A stretch of 64,000 bases of DNA from assembly GCF_034059295.1 (NCBI RefSeq), contig NZ_CP139141.1, forward strand, positions 5,515,322-5,579,321, in the 5' to 3' direction. The position numbers and the translations under genes are program-made. Under the pieces are notes generated by a model. The model made no database searches. It had not been told where the DNA came from and worked only from the letters and a program-made list of their open reading frames with translations. Each line of letters opens with the position of its first letter. Positions within the stretch are counted from its first letter, which is position 1. Origin of the DNA: Pseudomonas sp. HR96 (GTDB lineage Bacteria > Pseudomonadota > Gammaproteobacteria > Pseudomonadales > Pseudomonadaceae). Positions 9,645 through 20,268 of this stretch are shown here, one piece after another.

Positions 9645-9781
9645 TAAGCTTAGATCCCACATATAACGGCGAATTTTCCTACAAGCCATGTCGAAATAGC
9701 TGATTGCCGAGCAGGCCTCGAATCGGAGAAAAAGGTCGGCTAGACCGATCCATTCCCATTCCGCTTGCCAAGGCCGTACCT

Positions 9782-10255
9782 ATGCTCCGAAAACTCCTGC
9801 CGTTGCCGTCCGCCGCGCTCGTCGCGCTCGCCGTCCAAGCGCCCACCGCTCAGGCGAGCGACGAACACTGGTACGTGCAAGCCAGTGTCCACACCAGCCA
9901 TTTCGCCAACAACGATAATTACAACAATCGGCAGGATCTGTTCGGGCTTGAGCGCAACCGGGCCGATAAGCTCATCTACGGTGCCGCCACCTTTCGCAAT
10001 TCGTTCTCGCAGCGCTCGCACTATGCCTACGTCGGCAAGCGCTTCGACGCCAGCGGGCTGCCGCTGTACGCCAAACTGAGCGGTGGATTGGTGCACGGTT
10101 ATCGCGGCGAGTACCGCGACAAGATCCCGCTGAACCGTTTTGGGGTGGCGCCCGCAGTCATTCCTGCGGTGGGCGCCAATCTGGGGCCGGTGGGGGTCGA
10201 ATGGGTGCTGCTCGGCTTTGCCGCGACCATGGTCAATGTCGGCGTGAAATTCTAG
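9782..10255 (+). CDS. Small exported outer-membrane-type protein
   Basis: A 157-residue protein with a clear signal peptide (MLRKLLPLPSAALVALAVQAPTAQA, cleaved before SDEHW). Its mature part is rich in alternating hydrophobic and polar strands (HWYVQASVHTSHF, SHYAYVGKRF, LYAKLSGGLVHGY) and ends in VNVGVKF, a C-terminal Phe as in many beta-barrel outer-membrane proteins. The size suggests a small barrel such as those of PagP or acyloxyacyl hydrolase relatives, but no catalytic motif was confirmed, so function is unassigned. Its stop overlaps the stop of the convergent reductase gene (CTAG). Confidence 0.65.
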   Translation: MLRKLLPLPSAALVALAVQAPTAQASDEHWYVQASVHTSHFANNDNYNNRQDLFGLERNRADKLIYGAATFRNSFSQRSHYAYVGKRFDASGLPLYAKLSGGLVHGYRGEYRDKIPLNRFGVAPAVIPAVGANLGPVGVEWVLLGFAATMVNVGVKF

Positions 10256-11220
10256 GGGCGCGGGGCGTAGGCGAACACGTCGGCGCGCATCTGATGCGCA
10301 TCCATGCCCGCCGCCACCAGGGCGTCCAGCGTCCCATAGACCATGGCCGGCGAGCCGCTGGCGTAGACGTGCACCTGGGACAGGTCGGCAATGTCCTCGC
10401 TGACCGCTTCATGCAGCATGCCGCACCGCCCTTCCCAGCCGCACAGGTCGCTGACCACCTGATGCAGGAACAGGTTGGGCACCCGCTTCCACTCGTCCCA
10501 GTGCTCCAGCCGGTAGAAATCCTCAGGCCGCCGGGCGCCCCAGTACAGGTGCACCGGGTACTTGAAGCCCGCTGCGCGGCAATGCTCGATCAGCGCATGC
10601 ATCTGCGCCATACCGGTGCCGGCGGCGATCAGCACCAGCGGCCCGGCCGGCAGCTGCGCCAGATGGGTATCGCCGAACGGCATTTCGATGCGGGCGATAC
10701 CGTCGCGCTGCAATTGGGTAATCAACTCCCGGGAACTGTCCTCACGCACCAGGATGTGCAGCTCCAGATCGCGGCCGCCGTGAGGGGCCGAGGCCAGCGA
10801 GAACGCCGACTTCTCGCCGTTGTCCCGCTCGATCATCAGGTATTGCCCGGCGTGGTAGCGCGGTGGCTTGCCGGCCGGCGCGCGCAAGCGCACGCGCCAG
10901 ACATCGCCACCCACCTCCAGGCACTCGCTGACTTGGCAGGCCATGCGCCGCACCGGCAGCTCCCCCGGAGCGAGCACGCCGTCCCAGAGCAATTCGCAGT
11001 CCTCCAGAGGTTCGGCGATGCAGGTATAGACCTCCCCATGGGTGTGCACCTGGCCCTCCTGGCGCACGCTTCCCGCCACCAGCAGCGCCGCGCAGACGTG
11101 GCAGTTGCCGTTGCGGCAGCTCTGCGGGCAGTCGTGCCCGGAACGCTGGGCAGCCGCCAGGATCCGTTCGCCCGGCTCGGTCTGCAATACGGTGCCCGAA
11201 GGCTGCAAGGTCACGCGCAT
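10252..11220 (-). CDS. 2Fe-2S ferredoxin/flavin reductase (CDP-6-deoxy-delta-3,4-glucoseen reductase-like)
   Basis: A 322-residue electron-transfer protein. Residues 1-85 form a plant-type ferredoxin domain with cluster ligands in CRNGNCHVC plus a later Cys (VYTC). It is followed by an FAD domain (RYHAGQYLMIE, SAFSLASAP) and an NAD(P)H domain (LVLIAAGTGMAQMHALIEH, VYASGSPAMVY). Its start ATG shares a base with the ubiD stop (TGATG), so it is translationally coupled to ubiD. The same pairing occurs in other Pseudomonas. A link to flavin or ubiquinone chemistry is inferred from that pairing only. Confidence 0.85.
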   Translation of the reverse strand: MRVTLQPSGTVLQTEPGERILAAAQRSGHDCPQSCRNGNCHVCAALLVAGSVRQEGQVHTHGEVYTCIAEPLEDCELLWDGVLAPGELPVRRMACQVSECLEVGGDVWRVRLRAPAGKPPRYHAGQYLMIERDNGEKSAFSLASAPHGGRDLELHILVREDSSRELITQLQRDGIARIEMPFGDTHLAQLPAGPLVLIAAGTGMAQMHALIEHCRAAGFKYPVHLYWGARRPEDFYRLEHWDEWKRVPNLFLHQVVSDLCGWEGRCGMLHEAVSEDIADLSQVHVYASGSPAMVYGTLDALVAAGMDAHQMRADVFAYAPRP

Positions 11221-12698
11221 CAGTCTATTCCCAACTGGTTCCACAGCTCATCGATGCGCCGGGTCACCGCTTCGTCCTTGACGATGACGCGGCCCCACTC
11301 GCGGGTGGTCTCGCCGGGCCACTTGTGCGTGGCATCCAGGCCCATCTTCGAACCCAGCCCGGACACCGGCGAGGCGAAGTCCAGGTAGTCGATCGGCGTG
11401 TTGTCGATCATCACCGTGTCGCGCTTGGGGTCCATGCGCGTGGTGATAGCCCAGATCACGTCGTTCCAGTCGCGGGCATTGATGTCGTCGTCGGTGACGA
11501 TCACGAACTTGGTGTACATGAACTGGCGCAGGAACGACCAGACCCCCAGCATCACCCGCTTGGCGTGGCCCGGGTACTGCTTTTTCATGGTCACCACTGC
11601 CATGCGATAGGAGCAACCCTCCGGCGGCAGGTAGAAATCGGTGATCTCGGGAAACTGCTTCTGCAGGATCGGCACGAACACTTCATTCAAGGCCACGCCA
11701 AGAATCGCCGGCTCATCCGGCGGCCGGCCGGTGTAGGTGCTGTGATAGATCGGCTTGATACGGTGGGTGATGCGCTCGACGGTGAACACCGGGAAGCTGT
11801 CCACTTCATTGTAGTAGCCGGTGTGGTCGCCATACGGGCCTTCCGGAGCCATTTCGCCGGGATGGATCACCCCTTCGAGGATGATCTCGGCGGTGGCTGG
11901 CACCTGCAGGTCATTGCCACGGCATTTGACCAGCTCGGTACGGTTGCCGCGCAACAAGCCGGCGAAGGCGTATTCCGACAGGCTGTCCGGCACCGGGGTG
12001 ACCGCGCCGAGGATGGTCGCAGGGTCCGCGCCCAGCGCCACCGACACTGGAAACGGCTGGCCAGGGTGTTTCTCGCACCACTCGCGGTAATCCAGCGCGC
12101 CGCCACGATGGCTCAACCAGCGCATGATCACCTTGTTGCGGGCAATCACTTGCTGGCGGTAGATGCCCAGGTTCTGCCGTTCCTTGTTCGGCCCCTTGGT
12201 CACCGTCAGGCCCCAGGTGATCAGCGGCGCCACGTCGCCCGGCCAGCAGTGCTGCACCGGCAGCATGCCGAGGTCGACGTCGTCGCCCTCGATGACGATC
12301 TCCTGGCAAGCCGCGTCCTTTACCACCTTGGGCGCCATGGCAATGATCTTCTTGAAGATCGGCAGCTTCGACCAGGCGTCCTTGAGCCCCTTGGGCGGCT
12401 CCGGCTCCTTGAGAAAAGCCAGCAGCTTGCCGATCTCGCGCAGCTCGGAAACGTCCTCGGCGCCCATACCCAGCGCCACCCGCCCAGGGGTACCGAACAG
12501 GTTGCCCAGCACGGGGATATCAAAGCCGGTGGGCTTCTCGAACAGCAGCGCCGGGCCCTTGGCGCGCAGGGTGCGGTCGCAGACTTCGGTCATTTCCAGC
12601 ACAGGGGAAATCGGCACCTGGATGCGCTTCAACTCGCCGCGCTGCTCCAGCTGCTGCACGAAATCCCGAAGATCCTTGAATTTCATCGACCACGCCAT
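11220..12698 (-). CDS. ubiD: 4-hydroxy-3-octaprenylbenzoate decarboxylase UbiD
   Basis: A prenylated-FMN-dependent decarboxylase of ubiquinone synthesis, about 490 residues as expected. Seen are the N-terminal [45 protein letters not shown], the prFMN/metal region [13 protein letters not shown], the conserved acidic segment [25 protein letters not shown] (catalytic Glu region), and the [20 protein letters not shown] stretch. The start may be the first Met (12698) or the fifth residue Met at 12686, which aligns better with E. coli UbiD. The cofactor is made by UbiX, not in this window. Confidence 0.95.
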   Translation of the reverse strand: MAWSMKFKDLRDFVQQLEQRGELKRIQVPISPVLEMTEVCDRTLRAKGPALLFEKPTGFDIPVLGNLFGTPGRVALGMGAEDVSELREIGKLLAFLKEPEPPKGLKDAWSKLPIFKKIIAMAPKVVKDAACQEIVIEGDDVDLGMLPVQHCWPGDVAPLITWGLTVTKGPNKERQNLGIYRQQVIARNKVIMRWLSHRGGALDYREWCEKHPGQPFPVSVALGADPATILGAVTPVPDSLSEYAFAGLLRGNRTELVKCRGNDLQVPATAEIILEGVIHPGEMAPEGPYGDHTGYYNEVDSFPVFTVERITHRIKPIYHSTYTGRPPDEPAILGVALNEVFVPILQKQFPEITDFYLPPEGCSYRMAVVTMKKQYPGHAKRVMLGVWSFLRQFMYTKFVIVTDDDINARDWNDVIWAITTRMDPKRDTVMIDNTPIDYLDFASPVSGLGSKMGLDATHKWPGETTREWGRVIVKDEAVTRRIDELWNQLGID

Positions 12699-12759
12699 TC
12701 AATCAAATAGGTGGACATCGTACCTGATGCGAGGCGGCGGCCCCAAGCCAAGGTGCGGG

Positions 12760-13377
12760 TCAGGAGCTTTCAGGCAGGTTTTCACCCTGAGGACTGTGCG
12801 TAGGTAAAAAATCCACAAACGGCCGGTGCGGCTCCTGGCCACAAGCCAGCAGCACATCCGCCCAGGAGTCGGACAGCTGCTGCAGCAAGGCTCGACGCTC
12901 GTTCCAGGACACCTTGCCGCTGACAAACGCACGATTGAGGGCCCAGTCGACCCCGCCGAACTCGTCGCCTGCAGCGGGTGGCCGATGCTGATCCAGGAGG
13001 TTCTGACAGGTGCGGGCAAGCGGCGCCCTCAGGCGCTGCTCGCGGCCCTGGGGCGCATAGACAGAAATCAGCGGAAGCATGATATCCACGTAGGGCGGAT
13101 GGCCGTTCTCGAGCGGCCAAGGCTCATATCGCCAACGCTGCAGGATGCGCCTGAAGTCGCGTGCCAACTCAGGATCCTCGCTGCCCAGCATGGACACGTA
13201 GGTCACCTCCCCATCCGCCATCACCCTGTATTCGAGGGTAACCATGCCGACCCGGTGGACGCCGTAGACCTTTTTGAGCTGATCGACAGTACCGCTTCTG
13301 GGTTTCAGATAGAAATCAGCGTGCGCCAGCGGCGCCATCAGCAGCGCTCCGACGACCCATGCAATCGAGCTTTTCAT
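12760..13377 (-). CDS. Exported protein with TonB C-terminal-like domain
   Basis: A 205-residue protein starting with a signal peptide (MKSSIAWVVGALLMAPLAHA, mature end DFYLKPR). Residues 38-95 look like a TonB C-terminal domain: VGMVTLEYRVMADGEVTYVSMLGSEDPELARDFRRILQRWRYEPWP has the family pattern of a strand, dG-x-V, helix and the closing RW-x-y-x-P. Unlike TonB there is no N-terminal membrane anchor or Pro-rich spacer, so it cannot transduce energy by itself. The remaining 100 residues contain two Cys and resemble nothing I know. It lies between rho and ubiD on the same strand. Confidence 0.6.
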   Translation of the reverse strand: MKSSIAWVVGALLMAPLAHADFYLKPRSGTVDQLKKVYGVHRVGMVTLEYRVMADGEVTYVSMLGSEDPELARDFRRILQRWRYEPWPLENGHPPYVDIMLPLISVYAPQGREQRLRAPLARTCQNLLDQHRPPAAGDEFGGVDWALNRAFVSGKVSWNERRALLQQLSDSWADVLLACGQEPHRPFVDFLPTHSPQGENLPESS

Positions 13378-13458
13378 CCCATGACTCTCCCGTGTTCAAC
13401 GAAGAAGCAGGGTGACGCTTGCGATGATGGCCGGACAGTCAGGCGCCTCCGAAAAGCC

Positions 13459-13476
13459 TGTAGGAAGATTCCTGCA
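13459..13476. promoter_or_regulatory. Palindrome TGTAGGAA-GA-TTCCTGCA
   Basis: An 18-bp dyad about 80 bp upstream of the TonB-C-like gene (minus strand). A related but less perfect copy lies about 93 bp upstream of the dsbB-type gene (32841-32858). No known regulator is assigned to it. Confidence 0.4.
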
Positions 13477-13496
13477 ATGAGCGGCAGCAGAAACAA

Positions 13497-13521
13497 CAAT
13501 GGCGCCACATGGGCGCCATTG
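13497..13521 (-). terminator. Terminator hairpin downstream of rho
   Basis: CAATGGCGCC and GGCGCCATTG form a perfect 10-bp stem with a 5-nt loop, 21 bp beyond the rho stop. On the minus strand it is followed by TTGTTTCTG, a moderate T-rich tract. Confidence 0.7.
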
Positions 13522-13541
13522 CTGAAGTCAGGAAAACCGAC

Positions 13542-14801
<1,260 letters not shown>

Positions 14802-14835
14802 AGGGGAATGACGTAATCGTGTATGGAGGGGAGAA

Positions 14836-14854
14836 ATTAAGCTTTGGGCTTAAT
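14836..14854 (-). promoter_or_regulatory. Hairpin in the rho leader
   Basis: On the minus strand ATTAAGC-CCAAA-GCTTAAT, followed by TTCTCCCC, lies about 35 bp before the rho start. The 7-bp stem and T-rich tail resemble a weak attenuator; rho is autoregulated by attenuation in other bacteria. No leader peptide was clearly seen. Confidence 0.35.
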
Positions 14855-15000
14855 GAGGCCGCGCCGCAGAGAAGGCGACAGGATCGCGTACTTGTTCGAG
14901 TAGGAGTGCGTCGGCGACGGCTTGCAGGGGGCACTGGAGAAACAAGCGCGAGGCCGAATGTACCACCTCGATTTCCGGGAGTCTAGTCATGCCCCCAGAA

Positions 15001-15025
15001 AAAACCCCGCAAGGTGCGGGGTTTT
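15001..15025 (-). terminator. Intrinsic terminator after trxA
   Basis: AAAACCCCGCA-AGG-TGCGGGGTTTT, a GC stem with flanking A and T tracts that would work in both directions. It lies 8 bp beyond the trxA stop. Confidence 0.9.
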
Positions 15026-15033
15026 GTAACAGC

Positions 15034-15363
15034 TTAAATATTGGCGTCGAGGAACGCCTGCAGCTGCGATTTCGACAGGGCGCCGACCTTGGTCGCCTCG
15101 ACGTTGCCGTTCTTGAACAGCATCAGCGTAGGGATACCACGCACGCCATGCTTGGCCGGGGTTTCCTGGTTCTCGTCGATGTTCAGCTTGGCGATGGTGA
15201 GTTTGCCATCGTAGTGGCTGGCCAGGTCGTCCAATACCGGGGCGATCATCTTGCAGGGGCCGCACCACTCAGCCCAGTAGTCAACGAGCACAGGGCCGCT
15301 AGCCTTCAGTACATCCTGCTCGAAGCTGGCGTCGCTAACGTGCTTGATAAGATCGTTGCTCAT
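15034..15363 (-). CDS. trxA: Thioredoxin 1
   Basis: A 109-residue disulfide reductase with the catalytic WCGPCK motif (C34, C37), the conserved VDYWAEW strand, the cis-proline loop [11 protein letters not shown] and a C-terminal helix. Starting at MSNDLIKHV (15363) gives the standard thioredoxin length; the upstream in-frame ATG adds 12 atypical residues. It reduces ribonucleotide reductase, PAPS reductase and other cytosolic targets. An intrinsic terminator follows directly, separating it from rho. Confidence 0.97.
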   Translation of the reverse strand: MSNDLIKHVSDASFEQDVLKASGPVLVDYWAEWCGPCKMIAPVLDDLASHYDGKLTIAKLNIDENQETPAKHGVRGIPTLMLFKNGNVEATKVGALSKSQLQAFLDANI

Positions 15364-15756
15364 GGAGGGTCTCCGTTTGGAATCTGGAAAAAACTGCACA
15401 CATCATAGCTGGCTGCGCCATGTACAGGAAGCCAGCCTTGATTGACTGTCACTATAGACGTTGGTGATTTTACTTATGTTCCATTTAATGGGTGGCCCCG
15501 GCTGCCGGCGCACCGATACGAGGCGTACGCACGGGTTTGGCGCGGCCACATGCGCCGCAATCGATCAGCTGCCGATACCGTGGCGCGCGCCTCGAAGGGT
15601 AGGTGCAGGCCAGGGCCGCTCCCGTGTTGATTGCAGTAGGTACTTCGGGCGTGCGAGGGGGCGCAGCCACCCAGAGGCCGCAGGCCAGTTTGGCATGGGC
15701 CGTGCAATAGCCCGGTGCACCGGGGTCGACCACGACCCGCCCCACTGGAGAATGTC
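15364..15756. other. Intergenic region trxA / amino-acid ABC transporter
   Basis: 393 bp between divergent trxA and the ABC operon. The part near trxA is AT-rich and probably carries its promoter. The right part is GC-rich and holds the sigma-54-type promoter annotated at 15690-15708. Short frames here have no family similarity. Confidence 0.5.
15690..15708 (+). promoter_or_regulatory. Sigma-54 (RpoN) promoter of the ABC transporter operon
   Basis: TTGGCATGGGCCGTGCAAT matches the RpoN consensus TGGCACG-N4-TTGCA. The -24 GG (15692-15693) and -12 GC (15704-15705) are separated by exactly 10 bp. The predicted transcript start is near 15716, 40 bp before the first gene. RpoN control is common for Pseudomonas amino-acid uptake operons. 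Confidence 0.6.
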
Positions 15757-16542
15757 ATGATGACCCGCCGCCTCGCCCTGCTCGCCGGCCTGCTCGCCAG
15801 CCTGCTGCTCAGCCAAGCCCCTGCTCACGCCGATGGCCTGGCCGACATCGTCAGCCGGGGCACGCTGAAGGTCGCGGTACCCCAGGACTTCCCGCCCTTC
15901 GGCTCGATCGGCCCGGACATGCAGCCTCGCGGCCTGGACATCGACACCGCGCGGCTGATCGCCGACCAGCTGCAGGTCAAGCTGCAGCTGACCCCGGTCA
16001 ATAGCACCAACCGCATTCCATTCCTCACCACCGGCAAGGTCGACCTGGTGATCTCCAGCCTGGGCAAGAACCCCGAACGCGAACAGGTCATCGACTTTTC
16101 CCGCGCCTACGCGCCCTTCTACCTGGCGGTTTTCGGTCCGCCCGAGGCGCCGATTGCAGCGCTCGACGACCTCAAAGGCAAGACCATCAGCGTCACCCGT
16201 GGCGCCATCGAGGACATCGAGCTGAGCAAGGTCGCCCCCGCCGACGCCACCATCAAGCGCTTCGAGGACAACAACTCGACCATCGCGGCCTACCTGGCCG
16301 GGCAGGTCGACCTGATCGCCAGCGGCAACGTGGTCATGGTGGCCATCGCGCAGAAGAACCCCAAGCGGTTGCCGGCGCTCAAGGTCAAGCTCAAGGATTC
16401 GCCGGTGTACGTGGGGGTGAACAAGAACGAGCCGCAGCTGCTGGCCAAGGTCAACGAGATACTGGAGCAGGCCAAGGCCGACGGTCGCCTGGAAAAGAAT
16501 TCGCAAACCTGGCTCAAGCAACCACTGCCGGCTGACCTGTGA
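15757..16542 (+). CDS. Polar amino-acid ABC transporter, periplasmic binding protein
   Basis: A 261-residue family-3 solute-binding protein. A signal peptide (RRLALLAGLLASLLLSQAPAHA) precedes the mature start DGLADIVSRGTLKVAVPQDFPPFGSIG. The family landmarks PRGLDIDTARLIADQL, the ligand-facing TGKVDLVISSLGKNPEREQVIDFSRAY and ISVTRGAIEDIEL follow. It captures a polar amino acid in the periplasm for the two permeases and ATPase downstream; the ligand cannot be read from sequence. The start is the ATG at 15757 or the adjacent one at 15760, both served by GGAG at 15747-15750. Confidence 0.9.
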   Translation: MMTRRLALLAGLLASLLLSQAPAHADGLADIVSRGTLKVAVPQDFPPFGSIGPDMQPRGLDIDTARLIADQLQVKLQLTPVNSTNRIPFLTTGKVDLVISSLGKNPEREQVIDFSRAYAPFYLAVFGPPEAPIAALDDLKGKTISVTRGAIEDIELSKVAPADATIKRFEDNNSTIAAYLAGQVDLIASGNVVMVAIAQKNPKRLPALKVKLKDSPVYVGVNKNEPQLLAKVNEILEQAKADGRLEKNSQTWLKQPLPADL

Positions 16543-16571
16543 CCTCTCACCTCTGACCCGGCGGACACGAC

Positions 16572-17237
16572 ATGGCCTACCACTTCGACTTCCACCCGGT
16601 CTTGCAGAACGCCGACCTGTTGCTGCGCGGCGCGCTGTTCACCCTGGAGCTGACAGCCATCGGCGCCGTGCTCGGGGTCGGCCTGGGCATCATCGGCGCG
16701 GGGGTACGGGCCTGGAAGATCCAGCCGTTCTCGGCAATTTTCGGCGTCTACGTCGAACTGATCCGCAACACGCCGTTTCTCGTGCAGCTGTTCTTCATCT
16801 TCTTCGGCCTGCCGTCGCTGGGCATCCAGATCAGCGAATGGACTGCGGCGGTACTGGCCATGGTAATCAACCTCGGCGCCTACTCCACCGAGATCATCCG
16901 CGCCGGCGTGCAGGCCATCCCCCGGGGGCAGCTGGAAGCCTCTGCGGCGCTGGCCATGAGCCGCTTCGAAGCGTTCCGCCACGTGGTGCTGCTGCCCGCG
17001 CTGGGCAAGGTGTGGCCTGCCCTGACCAGCCAGATCATCATCGTCATGCTTGGCTCGGCGGTGTGCTCGCAAATCGCCACCCAGGAGCTGAGCTTCTACG
17101 CCAACTTCATCCAGTCGCGCAATTTCCGCTCGTTCGAAACCTACCTGCTGACCACCGTGATCTACCTGGTAATGGCCATGGCCATCCGCGTACTGCTCAA
17201 CTGGGTGGGCCGGCGCTTCGTGATGAGGAACCGCTGA
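16572..17237 (+). CDS. Polar amino-acid ABC transporter permease (first)
   Basis: A 221-residue inner-membrane HisM/GlnP-type permease. Several hydrophobic spans are visible (TLELTAIGAVLGVGLGIIGAGV; VQLFFIFFGLPSLGI; AAVLAMVINLGAYSTEIIRAG; LLTTVIYLVMAMAIRVLL). The EAA loop that contacts the ATPase is GQLEASAALAMSRFEAFRHVVLLPALG. The RNTPFLVQLFF motif is typical of the HisMQ family. Its TGA stop shares a base with the next ATG (TGATG), so the two permeases are coupled and probably form a heterodimer. Confidence 0.93.
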   Translation: MAYHFDFHPVLQNADLLLRGALFTLELTAIGAVLGVGLGIIGAGVRAWKIQPFSAIFGVYVELIRNTPFLVQLFFIFFGLPSLGIQISEWTAAVLAMVINLGAYSTEIIRAGVQAIPRGQLEASAALAMSRFEAFRHVVLLPALGKVWPALTSQIIIVMLGSAVCSQIATQELSFYANFIQSRNFRSFETYLLTTVIYLVMAMAIRVLLNWVGRRFVMRNR

Positions 17238-17870
17238 TGGATTTCACCCTGTGGGACATCGTGCGCAACCTGCTCACTGGCTTGCAGTGGACGGCCGCGC
17301 TGTCGCTGGTGGCCTTTATCGGCGGGGGCGTGATCGGCCTGCTGGTCATGCTCATGCGGATCTCCGAAAAGGCCCTGCCACGCAACCTGGCGCGCACCTA
17401 CATCGACCTGTTCCAGGGCACGCCACTGCTCATGCAACTGTTTCTGGTGTTCTTCGGCGTCTCGCTGCTGGGCGGCGATATTTCGCCCTGGGCGGCGGCT
17501 GCGCTGGCCCTGACCCTGTTCACCAGCGCCTACCTGGCGGAGATCTGGCGCGGTTGCGTCGAGTCGATCAACCGGGGCCAATGGGAGGCCTCGGCCAGCC
17601 TGGCCCTGACCCCGTACGAGCAATTGCGCCACGTGATTCTGCCGCAGGCGCTGCGCATCGCCGTGGCGCCCACCGTGGGTTTTTCGGTGCAGGTGGTCAA
17701 GGGCACGGCGGTGACCTCGATCATCGGCTTCACCGAGCTGACCAAGACCGGCGGCATGCTCGCCAACGCCACCTTCGAGCCCTTCATGGTCTATGGCCTG
17801 GTGGCGCTGGGTTACTTCGCCCTGTGCTACCCGCTGTCGCTGGGCGCCCGTTATCTGGAAAGGAAACTGC

Positions 17871-17884
<14 letters not shown>
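17237..17884 (+). CDS. Polar amino-acid ABC transporter permease (second)
   Basis: A 215-residue HisMQ-family permease, partner of the preceding gene. It shows TLWDIVRNLLTGLQWTAALSLVAFIGGGVIGLL, the family motif FQGTPLLMQLFLVFFG, and the EAA loop GQWEASASLALTPYEQLRHVILPQALR. The ATG at 17237 overlaps the previous stop. The end of the gene overlaps the ATPase gene by 14 bp, consistent with one tightly coupled operon. Confidence 0.93.
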
Positions 17885-18602
<718 letters not shown>

Positions 18603-18685
18603 CGCGCCGCCGGTTTCAGCCGCGCGTTGGCGGCGCGGTGGGATCGTGGCACGATGTTGCGGTTAACGACCGAGATCCTCTGATC

Positions 18686-20188
18686 ATGCCCGACCTCAAA
18701 GCCAAGAATCTTTCCCTGATCGCCGCCATCGACCTGGGCTCGAACAGCTTCCACATGGTGGTAGCCAAGGCCCATGTCGGCGAAATCCGCATCCTCGAGC
18801 GCCAGGGCGAGAAGGTTCAACTGGCTGCCGGCATCGACGAAGAGCGCCGGCTCAGCGAAGAGTCGATGCAGCGCGGGCTCGACTGCCTCAAGCGCTTCGC
18901 CCAGCTGATCAACGGCCTGCCCCTGGGCGCCGTGCGCATCGTCGGTACCAATGCCCTGCGTGAAGCGCGCAACCGTGGCGAATTCATCCGCCGGGCGGAG
19001 GAAATTCTCGGCCACCCGGTGGAGGTGATCTCCGGCCGTGAAGAAGCGCGCCTCATCTATCTGGGCGTCTCGCACACCCTGCCCGACGACCCGGGCAAGC
19101 GCCTGGTGGCCGACATTGGCGGCGGCAGCACCGAATTCATCATCGGCCAGCGCTTCGAGCCGATGCTGCGCGAAAGCCTGCAGATGGGCTGCGTCAGCTT
19201 CACCCAGCGTTATTTCCGCGACGGCAAGATCACCCCGGCCCGCTACGCCCAGGCCTACACCGCCGCGCGCCTGGAAATCATGAGCATCGAGAACGCCCTG
19301 CATCGTCTGGGCTGGGACCAGGCGATCGGCTCGTCCGGGACCATCCGCGCCATCGGCCTGGCGCTCAAGGCCAATGGCCAGGGTAACGGCGAGGTCAACG
19401 CCGAAGGCCTTGGCTGGCTCAAGCGCAAGCTGTTCAAGCTGGGCGACGTCGACAAGATCGACTTCGAGGGCATCAAGCCTGATCGGCGCTCGATCTTCCC
19501 CGCCGGGCTGGCCATCCTCGAAGCCATCTTCGACGCCATGGACCTGCAGCGCATGGACCACTGCGAGGGCGCACTGCGCGAAGGCGTACTGTTCGACCTG
19601 CTGGGCCGCCATCACCACGAAGACGTGCGCGAGCGCACCCTCAGCTCGCTGATGGAGCGCTACCACGTCGACATGGACCAGGCCGCCCGCGTGGAGCGCA
19701 AGGCCCTGCACGCCTTCGACCAGGTGGTGCACGCCTGGGACCTGGACGACGGCGTGTGGCGCGAGCTGTTGCGCTGGGCAGCCAAGGTCCACGAAATCGG
19801 CCTGGACATCGCCCACTATCACTACCACAAGCATGGCGCCTACCTGATCGAGCACTCGGACCTGGCCGGCTTTTCCCGCGAAGACCAGCAGATGCTGGCG
19901 CTGCTGGTGCGTGGCCACCGGCGCAACATTCCCCGGGACAAGTTCGCCGAGTTCGGCGAAGACGGCACCAAGTTGATCCGCCTGTGCGTGCTGCTGCGCT
20001 TCGCCATCCTGTTCCACCACATCCGCGGCACGCAGCAGATGCCGGAAGTGACCCTGCATGCCGACGAAGACAGCCTCGACGTGCAGTTCCCGGCTGGCTG
20101 GCTGGAAGACAATCAACTGACCCAGGCCGATTTCGCCCAGGAAGCCGAGTGGCTGACGCGGGTGGGGTTCAGTTTGACGGTGCGGTAA
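18686..20188 (+). CDS. ppx: Exopolyphosphatase
   Basis: A 500-residue Ppx/GppA-family enzyme that releases phosphate from the ends of polyphosphate. The ASKHA fold motifs are present: phosphate-1 [14 protein letters not shown], the conserved [14 protein letters not shown] and [13 protein letters not shown], phosphate-2 [15 protein letters not shown] and the [10 protein letters not shown] region. A C-terminal HD-like helical part follows ([26 protein letters not shown]). The ATG at 18686 is chosen over an upstream ATG that lacks family residues. It converges on ppk, its biosynthetic counterpart. Confidence 0.96.
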   Translation: MPDLKAKNLSLIAAIDLGSNSFHMVVAKAHVGEIRILERQGEKVQLAAGIDEERRLSEESMQRGLDCLKRFAQLINGLPLGAVRIVGTNALREARNRGEFIRRAEEILGHPVEVISGREEARLIYLGVSHTLPDDPGKRLVADIGGGSTEFIIGQRFEPMLRESLQMGCVSFTQRYFRDGKITPARYAQAYTAARLEIMSIENALHRLGWDQAIGSSGTIRAIGLALKANGQGNGEVNAEGLGWLKRKLFKLGDVDKIDFEGIKPDRRSIFPAGLAILEAIFDAMDLQRMDHCEGALREGVLFDLLGRHHHEDVRERTLSSLMERYHVDMDQAARVERKALHAFDQVVHAWDLDDGVWRELLRWAAKVHEIGLDIAHYHYHKHGAYLIEHSDLAGFSREDQQMLALLVRGHRRNIPRDKFAEFGEDGTKLIRLCVLLRFAILFHHIRGTQQMPEVTLHADEDSLDVQFPAGWLEDNQLTQADFAQEAEWLTRVGFSLTVR

Positions 20189-20195
20189 TGGACGG

Positions 20196-20268
20196 GCTGA
20201 ACAGCTTGGGGGCTTTGCCCCCTCCCACGTTGGATGTGGGAGGGGGCAAAGCCCCCGAGCTGTTCAGC
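20196..20268. terminator. Long perfect hairpin between ppx and ppk
   Basis: The outer arms GCTGAACAGCT/AGCTGTTCAGC and inner arms GGGGGCTTTGCCCCCTCCCAC with its complement form a nearly continuous stem of about 32 bp around a short GTTGGAT loop. It begins 8 bp after the ppx stop and runs into the last codons of ppk. There is no T-tract, so it acts as a transcript-end structure or bidirectional barrier and not as a classical intrinsic terminator. The inner arm is a sequence repeated elsewhere in the window. Confidence 0.75.

Larger units (their letters stand above)
9408..9781. other. Intergenic region with two dyad symmetries
   Basis: 374 bp between the divergent ChaC and outer-membrane-type genes. 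No credible coding frame is seen. It is noticeably more AT-rich than the genes around it and holds an inverted repeat CAAGTTGCC/GGCAACTTG (9558-9588) and a TGCACT-AAAA-AGTGCA hairpin (9629-9644). It should contain the promoters of both divergent genes. Confidence 0.5.
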
